Assembly (NCBI GenBank): GCA_019695305.1
Contig: JAIBAG010000001.1
Coordinates: 144,774-208,773, forward strand
Source of the DNA: a bacterium
Lineage (GTDB): Bacteria > UBA10199 > JAIBAG01
Length of the DNA: 64,000 nucleotides
Direction: 5' to 3'
The notes beneath the pieces were generated by a model. That model saw only the letters and a list, made by a program, of their open reading frames with translations. It ran no database searches and was not told the DNA's origin. The translations under genes and the position numbers were made by a program. This document shows positions 1 to 11,600 of this stretch, piece after piece. Within the stretch, counting starts at the first letter, position 1, and the number at the start of each line of letters is the position of its first letter.

Positions 1-614
1 TTAAAACAATTATAATTTAATCCGTTTCCATCGTTTCCGTTGGCTGTTAAATCGGCGCTGTAGGTGGTTAAGGCTAAGTTGGCCATACATTGTAATTTTT
101 CTTCGGTATAACTGGCAAAATCAATTCCATCTTGCCACGAATATGTGCCCCCACCCGGGTTACAGGCTTGGTTAAAAATATTTTTACAACTTTCAAGCGA
201 ATGACAACCAGCTCCTCCGCCATCCACGCAAGTTGTATCTACGTACGAGTTGCCAAGTACGGCCATGTTAACGCAGTAGTCCGAATGGCCATCATCACCA
301 TCGGGGTCGGTATTTTCTGTTGAATTGGAAGGGGGAAGCGAATTGGCCAAGCCGTAATCGGCAATACAAGTCATTTGCGTGGCATTCATGCCGCCAAAAT
401 TTATTCCATCGCTCCACGAATACAAACCATTGCCCGGATCGCAATCGGTATTAAAATATTTTTCGCATTCATAAGCCGAATAACAACCGTGTGTGAGTCC
501 TTGTGTGGCCAATGCTGTTTGTGAAAAGGCAGTGAGAGAGAATGAGAAAGCTAAAAGGGCAAAAAGATTCAGCCATTTATTCCGTGATACCCCCCTTTTT
601 TGCCCATATCCCAT
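1..614 (-). CDS. Secreted Cys-rich repeat protein, C-terminus cut off by window edge
   Basis: The frame is open from an ATG at 614 down to base 1 without a stop, so only the N-terminal ~204 residues are visible. A basic start followed by a hydrophobic stretch and an Ala-rich end (residues ~12-37, ending SQTALA) looks like a Sec signal peptide. The mature part holds two related ~95-residue units, each with spaced cysteines and a YSW-x-DGI motif: the first begins CYSAYECEKYF, the second CHSLESCKNIF. The repeats suggest a disulfide-stabilised extracellular protein. The family is not recognised. The start is uncertain: the sigma-54 promoter at 629-642 would put transcription start only a few bases before this ATG, and a G-rich Shine-Dalgarno-like run lies inside the frame. 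The coding case rests on the open frame, the signal peptide and the internal repeat. Confidence 0.72.
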   Translation of the reverse strand, partial: MGYGQKRGVSRNKWLNLFALLAFSFSLTAFSQTALATQGLTHGCYSAYECEKYFNTDCDPGNGLYSWSDGINFGGMNATQMTCIADYGLANSLPPSNSTENTDPDGDDGHSDYCVNMAVLGNSYVDTTCVDGGGAGCHSLESCKNIFNQACNPGGGTYSWQDGIDFASYTEEKLQCMANLALTTYSADLTANGNDGNGLNYNCF

Positions 615-628
615 ATCTATTATAGAGA

Positions 629-642
629 GCAAAGGCCGTGCC
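629..642 (-). promoter_or_regulatory. Sigma-54 (-24/-12) promoter for the Cys-rich repeat protein
   Basis: Read on the minus strand the site is GGCACGGCCTTTGC, matching the RpoN consensus TGGCAC-N5-TTGC with GG and GC exactly 10 bases apart; only the base before GG differs. Predicted start of transcription is near 617. The site and the following CTATAATAGAT tract resemble the promoter of the giant gene at 14574-14587, so both are probably under one enhancer-dependent control. Confidence 0.72.
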
Positions 643-886
643 TTTTTGGCTAAGATGCTGAAAATAGTGAATTTTTGTATTGTTATATAAGGACTTGTAA
701 TTATTGGCTAAATTTTTATCCGATGTTATTTTGAAGTTGACCAAATGGGCAATTTATCATTATTTTTCATATAGTTAGTCAATATTTTGACAATAATATT
801 ACGTGTTTATCAAACTGGTAGAGTTTTTGATTCCGTTAGGACGCAACATTTGAAGGTAATATACCGATAATATTCATGGGCATTTT

Positions 887-1705
887 ATGACGATTGATTC
901 TTTAACATCGCAAGCGCCGCAGCAAGCGGCATTGCCGCTTGTAACAACGGGCGCAGTTTTAACGTCTCCTCTAAAACAAAATGGCGACGGCTATGCGTTG
1001 GCTTCTTTTTCCTCATTGCCGCGCAGCACACCGCCTTTATTGCCGCCTCTATTTTTTGTACCTCAAGCAACTCCTACAACCTCAAGCGGGGTAAGTGATA
1101 CCGATACAGGAACAACAGCTCCCACCTGTAACACTGCTGTAAGTTTAACCAGTAGCTGGAATGAAGAGACTTTTGGTTATAATGCTACCATTAGAGGACA
1201 AATGGTGATTGGGGATATAGAAAAAGTAATTGTGGCTCTTGCTCAAGCCGATAGCGCCGGTTTTAAAAAGATTTATCCAGGTATTGCACAAGTAACCCCC
1301 AATGGAAATGGTGTGTATACATATTTTATTCATGATACGAGCGATGTTTCTACTTACATTGGGCACTGTGTTAAATTTACTGTTACACGTAAACCTGATG
1401 GTGGCGTAACGATTACGCGTGAAAATTGCGGCCCACAACCCGATAAACCCGCTTGTGCTGGTTTTATGGATTACTACACCAATTTTACAAGTAACCGTGT
1501 AACCTGGGATTTTACACGTATTGGCGATAGTTCTGTTTTTGATGTTACCTGTAAGGTTAATTCACAATCTTATTTTAAAGATCAAACAGCTGCGTGGGGT
1601 GTAAGTCAAAGAGGACAAAAAATGAAAATTCCGTTTGATACCAATCTTAAAGCCTCTTTTGCCCGTGCCCGTACTCTGTTTGCGGGTGGTATTGCTTCTT
1701 CCTAA
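887..1705 (+). CDS. Orphan protein with Pro/Thr-rich leader and SDTDTG motif
   Basis: The 272-residue product is not recognised. It has no Sec signal peptide: residues 1-80 are Ala/Pro/Ser/Thr-rich with a hydrophobic patch (PLLPPLFFVP, ~50-59) followed by SDTDTG (~70-75). The rest (80-272) is a compact-looking domain with five cysteines, CNTAV, GHCVKF, ENCGPQ, PACAGF and VTCKV. The leader layout (RS, P/L-rich hydrophobic patch, then SDTDTG) recurs in the protein at 29372-31156, hinting at a shared targeting element. The ribosome-binding site before the ATG is weak. The gene is convergent with the hydrolase gene and their ends overlap by 4 bases. No promoter is clear: TTGACA occurs near 785 without a good -10. 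Confidence 0.6.
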   Translation: MTIDSLTSQAPQQAALPLVTTGAVLTSPLKQNGDGYALASFSSLPRSTPPLLPPLFFVPQATPTTSSGVSDTDTGTTAPTCNTAVSLTSSWNEETFGYNATIRGQMVIGDIEKVIVALAQADSAGFKKIYPGIAQVTPNGNGVYTYFIHDTSDVSTYIGHCVKFTVTRKPDGGVTITRENCGPQPDKPACAGFMDYYTNFTSNRVTWDFTRIGDSSVFDVTCKVNSQSYFKDQTAAWGVSQRGQKMKIPFDTNLKASFARARTLFAGGIASS

Positions 1706-2625
1706 TGATATTCGCTAAACCAGGCATCCATTTCCTGCGCATATTTTAACAGTGTTTCTTCTGCCACAGGGATGTGTTCACAATTTCCCAAGAGAACAAA
1801 TTTCTTTTTGCATTTTAAGCGATCATAATTTTTTTTGGAGAGCGATGCAGGCAAAAGTTTGTCTTCTCTGCCATGCAAAACAAGTGTGGGAATTTTATTG
1901 AATTGTTCAAAAGTAATAAGCGGTTTTGTGCTCACAAGACTATAACCCGCACTAAGCGTGTAATTATGAATAACAAGCGGGTTGGTTTTAAACAAATCTT
2001 TTACAACGGTATCATCGCACAAATAATCTACTTGTAAAAAATGTTGTAACGGTAAATTGGCTTTTGGAAAAAGTTTTGCTGCCAATTTTAGAACCGGTTT
2101 TAACGGAATCATTAAACTTGTTTGTCTGTTTATTTTAAGAGTTTCGTTACTTCCAAAATCCATTAAACACAGGCTGGCTATGGCTTTAACGTTGGCGCCT
2201 GCTGCTGCTGCATAATAACTTAAGCCCCCGCCCATAGAAATGCCAGCCAGGTAAACATTGTTGCCAAAGCGTTTATTCGCATAATTAACGGTATCAAATA
2301 AATTTTGTACAAACTCGCTGATGGTGCCACTGCCATAGGGTTTTGTGGTCATGCCAAAGCCCACTAAATCGGGGCATATTACATTGTAACTAGCTTTAAA
2401 GAGCCCTTTTATCATGTGCCCCATCATGCGGCCACAACTAGACAAACCATGGCAATATACCACGGTGGGAGAAGGTTTGGTTTGTTCATAAATATCTAAA
2501 TGAATTTGTGTATCGCCGGAGGGGATATATTTTTCCTCAATCGTGTTTTTAAAAAATAATAATTCATCGGGATCGGAAAAAAACTCCTCCCAATGGGAGT
2601 GATCCTTGTAAAAAGGTAGTGACAT
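1702..2625 (-). CDS. Alpha/beta-hydrolase fold protein
   Basis: The 307-residue product has the alpha/beta-hydrolase layout: an oxyanion HG motif (VVYCHGLSS, ~residue 60), the nucleophile elbow GISMGG (~residue 128), an acid in HGREDKLLP (~residue 252) and the catalytic His in NCEHIP (~residue 283). No signal peptide is seen, so it is probably cytoplasmic. The substrate cannot be told; esterases, lipases and C-C hydrolases share this pattern. It starts 17 bases after the stop of the giant surface-protein gene on the same strand and may be its read-through partner. Its 3' end overlaps the convergent orphan gene by 4 bases. Confidence 0.85.
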   Translation of the reverse strand: MSLPFYKDHSHWEEFFSDPDELLFFKNTIEEKYIPSGDTQIHLDIYEQTKPSPTVVYCHGLSSCGRMMGHMIKGLFKASYNVICPDLVGFGMTTKPYGSGTISEFVQNLFDTVNYANKRFGNNVYLAGISMGGGLSYYAAAAGANVKAIASLCLMDFGSNETLKINRQTSLMIPLKPVLKLAAKLFPKANLPLQHFLQVDYLCDDTVVKDLFKTNPLVIHNYTLSAGYSLVSTKPLITFEQFNKIPTLVLHGREDKLLPASLSKKNYDRLKCKKKFVLLGNCEHIPVAEETLLKYAQEMDAWFSEYH

Positions 2626-2642
2626 GAGCTTACGCTAATGAA

Positions 2643-5600
2643 TTACTTGAAAAGACGCAACCGTTTCGTGCCAAGGAAGACCACAGGGATTATAAAAATA
2701 AGCCATAAGGCAGGATGAGCAGCTTGATTGTTATTTAAACTACAACCACCACTAGCCGACAATTCATTGCCAGTATCACCGCCGCCTTGCTCACCCGAAC
2801 CAGTAGCGCTGCGGTTTAAGGCATAAATCACAGTGGAGGTGCCCTCGCTGGTTTCTTCACTCATCATTAAATCAAGTACCCCATCTCCATTAGTGTCGGT
2901 TAAGGCAAGTGTTTGGGCACCCAGTAAACCATTGGCTTGTGAACTTTCGATGGTAATGCTGGCGCCCGATGATGTATCCGATAAATCGATAGTTTGATGT
3001 GATGTACTGCCAAATCCAAACACCACATAAACCGCACCACCACTATTGCTGCCGCCCATGGGTGCGGATATCACGATATCTTCATAATTATCGCCCGATA
3101 CATCACCCATCACAGTTTGATAACCAAACAATCCACCGCTGCAATAAAGTCCGTTAATAGTAACATCAGCATTTTCCACGCTCTTACCTTCTATACTTTC
3201 GGTTCCAAAGAATACATAAGCACTGCAGCTGTTCATGCTGGATACTACTAAATCATTAATGCCATCACCGTTAAAATCGCCTACGTCCGATGAATAAAAT
3301 TGTTCTTCACTGTTAAATGTTGCATCAGCTTCATTTAAGCTCACATCCGATTCCCATTCATCTTGTCCTTCAACAGCTTTTACTTCGCCTTCTTCAGGCA
3401 TAGCAATATCAAGCTCGATGGCGCGTGTTACACTTAAACCTAAACTCTCTTCTACAACGCTGGTGTCTTCACTTGTATATTTACCACCAACAAATAATTC
3501 TGATTCGCTATCACCGTTAAAATCTTCAGCTTGCATAAATATATTTGTGCCCAAAGGTACGTTATCGGCTTCATTCACCAGTGAGAGGAACTGAGTTAAA
3601 TTGTTGGAATAAACAGCAATAATTCTTAATCCGGGGGCATGAATCGCTATTTTGTCGTCAAATACTACAAGCTCATAACCAAACTTGTCGCCTTCGGCTT
3701 GTCCTTCACGCGTTTTAACATAGCTGGGTAAATCCCACGCGTGGATATCGCCAGAAGCACTTGCAAAGGGGATGCGATAGACAATGCCTGTATTATTGTT
3801 AGCTGTAGAATCACCAATAAACACCACATTGTTTGTGGTATCTATTTTGTATTGTAGGGGAGCATCCGAACTACCATAAAAGCGGAACGAATCAAAATCG
3901 ATCACGCTCACACTGCCGTGACCTTCTACGGTTTCTGCATCGTTTATAATTAAACTACCACTGGCCGTAGCCCCCGTTGCTTTAACGCCATCATAACGAC
4001 CAAGAGTGCTATCCGTTGTTATAATATTAGCTTTTGTTACGATAATATTAACTGTACTGGATGCGGATTGAGAGTTTTTAGTAACGCTTAGAGTTAAATT
4101 AACAGAGCCATTATTGTCGCTAAATAACACCTCAACACTACTAGATGTTGCATTGCCAACAATCGCGCCATCACCTGTGATTGTCCACGAGTAACTCGTA
4201 TTTGTTGTATCGGCAGCTGTGTAGGTTCTTGTACTTCCGCTACCCACGGTTAAATGACCAATAATAGATGCATCCGGACTATCATCGGCAACATCATTAT
4301 CACTAATTGTTACAGTGATCGTTTCTATTGATGCATCATCATACTGGCTATCATCACTTGATGCCGTATGTGTGATGTTACTTGTATGATCTCCTTCAAT
4401 AGCATCATCATTAACAGCACTTACTGTGATAGTTTGTGGTGTATTCCAGTTAGCACTTGTAAAGGTTAATGTTGTGGGACTTACGGTTAAATTGCTATCC
4501 ACAGCAGGAGTAATAGTTACATCGTGCAACGGACGTGAATTAAGGACAACTGTATAAGTATCCGTTGTTCCGTCTTCGCTCACGTTTGTACCAGCATCAC
4601 TTTCACTAATTGTAATACCATGCGTATCGTTATTAGTAATTTCAACTAATATCGAGTTAGCTGATATTCCATTGTAGTTGGTGTCACTGCTCGCTACAGT
4701 GTGTGTAATAGTTGTGTTAGGATCTAATTCTTCAACACTATCATCCACAGCACTTACGGTTACGGTTTGCGGCGTGTTCCAGTTACCCGTTGTAAATGTT
4801 AAGCTTGATACACTGGCGTTGGCTTCGGATGTAGACACCACAGTTACCACAACATCGGATGTAGGTTCACTGGTGAGTACTACTGTGTACGTATCGGTAG
4901 TTCCCGATTCCGAAATAACGGTTGTACCGCCACTGGCTGTTACACTCACACCTGCACTGTCATTATCGGTAATATTAGTAACAACCGATCCTACGCTAAT
5001 ATTGTTATAGTTAACATCGCTACTGGAGGCTGTTTGCGTAATTGTTGTGTTCAAGCTGCCTTCGGCAACACTGTCATTATAAGCTGTAACCGTTACCGTT
5101 TGCGGTGTATTCCAGTTGCCGGCACCAAAGGTCAGCGTTTCGGTCGATAATGTAATTTGAGCGGAGTGAGTGAGTGTAATAGTTACTGTGTTTGTAGGTT
5201 GACTTGTAAGTACAACAGAATAACTATCGGTAGCGCCACCTTCTGTTACGGTGGTTGTACCACCACTTTGCGTGACACTCACACCAGCGCTGTCATTATC
5301 TGTTATACTGGTTACAACATCATTAATAGTAATTGCATTGTAGTTTGTATCGCTCGAGCTTGAAGTATGTGTCAGCGTTGTATTATGGCTGCCTTCAGCC
5401 ACGTTATCGTTTGTAGCGGTTATTGTTACCGTTTGCGGTGTATTCCAATTACCCGTTGTAAATGTAAGAACCGTGGGTGTTGTTGTTGCCTGGCTTGTAT
5501 TATTTACTGTTACCGTTACAGTAGAAGTAGGCTGACTGGTTAGAACTACCGTATACGTATCGGTAGCGCCGCCTTCGGTAACTGCACTTGAACCACCACT

Positions 5601-8600
5601 TTCGGTAATGCTGATGCCGGCACTATCATTATCGGTAATGGCTGCCACAACACTTGAAACAATAATACCATTATAATTTGTGTCACTCGAACTAGCCGCA
5701 TGCGTAATGGTAGCATTATGATTTCCTTCGGCTACGTCATCATTTACCGCAGTTACGGTTACTGTACGCGGTGTATTCCAGTTGGCATTGGTAAACGTAA
5801 GGCTTGATGCACTGACATTGGCTTGTGCTGTACCCGTAACAGTCACGGTTACATCATCTGTAGGTTCACTGGTTAAAACTATTGTATAGGTATCGGTTGT
5901 ACTGCCTTCGGTAATCCCCGTTGTGCCACCACTTTGGGTTACAGTAATACCGGCACTGTCATTATCAACAATCGCAACGCTCACACTGGCAGCACTAATA
6001 CCATCATAACCACCATCATTACTGGTTACTGTATGAGTTAATGTGACGTTACTATTACCCTCAGCTAAACTGTCATCAACGGCTGTTAATGTAATGGTTT
6101 GCGGTGTGTTCCAGTTGCCACTGGTAAAGATTACCGAGGCACTGCTACGGCTTACCTGAGCACTTGAAGAAAGACTGATGGTCACATCATCAGTGGGCTG
6201 GCTAGCAAGAACAATAGTATAAGTATCCGTCGAACCACCTTCGGTAACACTGGTTGAACCGCTTGTCTCAGTAATGGTAACGCCCGGCGTATCGTTATCG
6301 GTGATATTGGCTGTGATGGCTGTGCCTGTTAACGTATCATAGTTATTATCAGCACTACTGATGGCATATGTAATTGTATCAGTATGTGCTCCTTCATTGA
6401 GGGCATCATCCACAGCGGTAACTGTTACGGTTTGTGGAACATTCCAGTTGCCACTGGTAAATGTCAATGTGGCATCATCCACCGCCAGATCACTTCCCGG
6501 TGTGAGTGTAATATCCACATCATTTGAAGGAGCGCTGTCGAGAGTAATTGTAAAGGTATCACTACCTGTACCTTCGGTAACATTGGTGCTGCCACCGCTT
6601 TGAGTGATATTTAACGCATAACTATCATCATCGGTAATGGTTACACTCACTTGTTGCACACCACTTTCGGTTCCATTGGTAACACTATCCACATCCACAT
6701 CAATGGTTTCGGCAGCGTCCACAATACCATCATCGGTTGCTGTTAGTGTGGCTGTGCCTGTTGTTCCACCGGCATTAATTGTAATGGATGAACTGGATGC
6801 CGTGTAATCGGAGTTTTCGGTAGCTGTGCCACTGTAGGCTAAATCAACAGTTACATTAAGACCTGATACTGCCGACAATGTTGCAGTTACTGTTGATATG
6901 CCACCCGCTTCGGCAATAGTAGCCGGTGTACGCGAGAGAGTTACCGTAGGCGGGTTATCATCATCCGTAATAGTAGCCACACCCTGATTATCACTAATAG
7001 AGGCATTAGTGGCACTGCTTATGGTTACATTAATTGTTTCATCATTTTCATCGATAGAATCCGATAAAATGGGCACTGTAATATTTTTTGTGGTTTGACC
7101 GGCGGTAAAGGTAAGAGTGCCCGAAGCTGTGCTGTAATCGCTACCCGATGTAGCCGTACCATTACTGGTTGTATAGGTTACCGTTACAGTTTTACCGCTG
7201 GCAGCGCTTAAGGTTACGGTAAAGCTGGCACTGCCACTTTCGCCAACACTCACATCATCAATGCTTAACGAGGGAGCCGCATCATCATCGGTTATCGTCA
7301 CTGTTGCCGTGCTATCGGCAATGGAAGCCACTGTTGCATTGCTTAAGGTGACTACTAAATTTTCGTCAGGTTCATCGGTTGTGTCACTTGTAATGCTAAT
7401 ATCAAAAGTTTTAGAGGTTTCACCGGCGGCAAAAGTGAGTGTTCCGCTCGCTGCCGTATAATCGCTACCCGCTGTTGCTGTACCGTTACTGGTGGCATAA
7501 TCTACCGTTACTTGCTGTCCTGCAGCTGAAGCTAAAGTTACGGTAACGGTTACTGTGCCATCACTTTCGCCGGCACTGACATCCGCTACACTTAAGCCCG
7601 GAGCAGTATCATCATTATTAATAGTACCAACACCTTGGCTATCACTTATAGTGGCGTTACTGGCGTTACTTAAGTTTACATTAAACGTTTCATTGGCTTC
7701 GTTGACACCATCATCGCTAAAAGAAACATCAATTGTTTTTGTAGTTTCACCGGCTGCAAAAGTAAGTGTTCCAGACGCTGCCGTGTAATCGCTCACAGCA
7801 GTAGCGGTATTATTGGCTGTGGCATAATCCACTGTTACACTACGACCGCTAGCTGTACTTAAGGTAACAGTAAACGTAGCTGTTCCGCCTACGTCATTTT
7901 CGGTCACGCTCACATCATTGATACTTAAGGATGGGCTCGCATCATCATCGGTGATGGTAACAGTTCCCGTTGCATCACTAATGGTAGCGCCTGAAGGACT
8001 GCTGAGCGTTACCGTAATGGTTTCGTTAGCTTCATCGATACTGTCGTCGGCAATGGTAATATCAAATGTTTTGGACGTTTCACTGGCCTCAAATGTAAGT
8101 GTTCCAGAAGCCGCTGTATAATCGCTTCCAGCTGTAGCTGTTCCGTTGGAGGTAGCATAGTTAACTGTTACTTGTTGTGAACTGGCATTTGACAAGCTTA
8201 CCGTTACCGTTGCTGTGCCGTCTTCTTCTCCAACTGTAGTATCGGCTACCGAGAGAGTTGCTGCATCATCATTGGTAATCGTTCCAGTACCGGTAGCATC
8301 GCTAATGGTGGCATTGGTGGCGTTACTTAAGGTTACCGTATACGTTTCATTTCCTTCATCTACAGAATCATTGGAAATCGTTACATCAAAAGTTTTGGTA
8401 GTTTGACCAGCATCAAAGGTGAGTGTTCCACTGGCGGCCGTGTAATCGCTACCTGCTGTAGCTGTACCATTGGATGTAGCATAATCAACAGTAACGCTTT
8501 GTTCGCTGGCGGCACCTAATGTTACTGTAAATGTTGCTTTACCAGCCATTACGTTTTCGGCCACGCTTACATCATTAACACTTAAACTAGGTGAACCATC

Positions 8601-11600
8601 GTCATCAGTAATTGTAATGGTACCAGTAGCATCACTAATTGTTGTGTTGGTGGCGTTACTTAAAGTTACGGTAATGGTTTCGTTGGCTTCATCTGTTGAA
8701 TCATCATTAACTGTTACGTTAAATGTTTTGCTGGTTTCTCCTGCATCAAAGGTGAGTGTTCCCGAGGCGGATACATAATCGCTGGCAGAGCTTGCTGTAC
8801 CGTTGCTTGTTGCATAGTCAACTGTTACCTGGCGGTCGCTCGTTGTGGCCAGTGTTACCGTCACAACCGCATGATCATCGCCTTCACCTACAGTTTCATC
8901 GGCCAGAGAAATTGTAGCACTATCGTTATCGGTAATAGTGGCAACACCGGTATCATCGCTGATAGTTACACTTCCGTTACTTAAGCCTAAATTAAACGTT
9001 TCATTCACTTCATCCACGGTATCGCCGGCTACAGAAAAATTCACTGTTTTAGAAGTTTCACCTGCGTTAAAAGTAAGAGTACCACTGCCTGATGTGTAAT
9101 CACTTCCTGCTGTGGCCGTACCATTGCTGGTAGCATAATCAACCGTCACACTATCGCTGCTTGCTGTACTTAACGTAATGGTAAATGTTGCTGTTGTTGT
9201 GCCTGAATTTCCTTCATTAATGCTAATATCATCTACGCTAAACGTGGGAGCACTTTCATCATCATCATTGGTAACACTTACGTCCGCTACGGCCAAATTA
9301 TCAAAAATTCCGTCGACAGAATTTGTTACACTTGTGGTAATTGTAAAAGATTGATTTCCATCCGATACAAGATCATCCACGCCGGTTATTGTTACTGTTT
9401 GAGGTGTATTCCAGTTTCCATTTGTAAAGGTAAGGCTTGCAGGGCTTACTGTACCTTCACCGGTATCCGTGCTTGTTAAATCGAAAGATACATCCGATGA
9501 AGGTTGCGCTGTCAGTACTGCAGTAAATGTAGCCGTTGTACCATCTTCAACGGTGTGTCCGCTGATAGCCGATATACTGACACCGGCTGTATCATTATCA
9601 TTATTTGTAGCCGTTACATCGGCTGCATTCACACCATCAAAATTAGAATCATTACTGGTGGCGGCTGCCGTAATAATGTTGAAGTTAACATTGCCATCAA
9701 TAATATTATCATTCACACCAGTTACAGTTACGGTTTGTGGCGTATTCCAATTGGCCGATGTAAAGGTTAAGCTTGCAGCACTTACCGTACCTTCACCGGT
9801 ATCATCGCTAGAAATTCCGATAGTGACATCATCACTGGGTTGTGCCGTTAACACGACAGTAAAGCTATCAGTTCCGCCTGCTTCGGTTACAACCGTTGTA
9901 CCACCACTTTGTGTTACCGTAATACCGGCGCTATCGTTATCGTCGTTTGTAACAGCTACGTTAGCAGGATTTAAATTATTATAATTGGTATCGTTACTCG
10001 TAGCCGCCGCTGTCACCACATTGAAAGCCACATCGCCATCAATAATACTATCGTTAACACCCGTTACCGTAATAGTTTGATTGGAATTCCAGTTTACAGA
10101 CGTAAACGTAAGGCTTGCAGCACTTACCGTACCTTCACCGGTATCATCGCTAGAAATTCCGATAGTGACATCATCCGTAGGTTGAGTGGCAAGTTTAACG
10201 GTAAACGTTGCAGTACCGCCGGCTTCGGTAGTGTGCCCGCTAATGGCACCAATTGTAAAAGCAGCGGTATCGTTATCGGTGTTAGTAACAGCCACATTGG
10301 CTGCATTCATGGTATTGTAATTACCATCATTGGATGTAGCGGCAGCTGTTACGATATTATAATTGATATCACCATCATCCACATCGTCATTAACACCGGT
10401 CACTGTAATAGTTTGCGGTGTATCCCAGTTAGCGGATGTGAAGGTGAGACTTGCTGCACTCACTGTACCTTCACTGGTATCATCCGAGCTAATACCAATA
10501 GTTACATCATCACTAGGAGCACCATCCAATACAACCGTAAATGTGGCTGTACCCCCGGCTTCGGTTGTGTTGCCGCTGATTGCACTTACAGTAATGCCGG
10601 CGGCGGGGGAATCATCATCGGTAATAGTGTATTCATGTTGAGTGGTGGCACCCAAAGTTGCATTGGACGGATTGCTGATATCAACGATGACAGTTTCGTC
10701 GCTTTCATCGTTTCCATCGTCTTCAACGGAAAGCGTGATATTTTTAGAAGTTTCACCCGCATTAAAAGTAAGCGTACCGCTAGCCAAAGTAAAATCGGTA
10801 CCTCCACCTGTAGCAGTACCTCCAGTTACGGCATAATCAACGGTTACGCTTAAACCCGAAGCCGTACTTAAGCTTACCGCCAGTGTTGGCGCTGCTGTGT
10901 CTTCACCACCGCTCGATGTTCCTGCATCAAAACTTACCGTAGGAGGGTTATCATTATCATTAATAGTGTACGTATGGCTTGTTGTTACTCCTAAGCTTGA
11001 GTTAGTAGGATTACTAATGGCTACTACAACTGTTTCATTATTTTCATCCAATGTATCATTGGCTACATCCAGCGTAATATTTTTGGAAGTTTCACCCGCA
11101 TTAAAAGTAAGCGTACCGCTAGCCAAAGTAAAATCGGTTCCGCCGCTCGTGGCTGTTCCGCCAGTCACAGCATAATCAACAGTTACACTCTGACCTGAAG
11201 CTGTGCTCAAATCTACTGCGATTGTAGGTGCTGCTGTGGCTTCGCTCCCATTTGATGTTGAAGCATTAAAAGCAACAGTGGGGGCTGCATCATCATCGGT
11301 AATATCAACTTGTACTTGCTGTGTACCGCTTTCTGTACCGTTGGTGACGCTTGAAATATCAACCACAATTGTTTCGGCGGCTTCGTCCAAAGTATCGTTT
11401 ACGCCCGTTAAGGTGATGGTACAACTTACAGATTGTGCCGGGATGGTACACGATGCAGCACCTGTATAATCGGATGTAATCGTGCCAGTTCCCGAGTATG
11501 CAACGTTAACAGTAACACTTAAACCGGTACCTCCCGATAGAGTTGCGGTAACGGTAGAAGTTCCTCCGTTTTCGGCAATTGTGGCGTTGTTACGCGAAAG

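Noticed and set aside
820-838. TGGTAGAGTTTTTGA as a sigma-54 promoter for the 887 gene
   Set aside because: The -12 GC is GA and the -24 half deviates; weaker than the three accepted sites.
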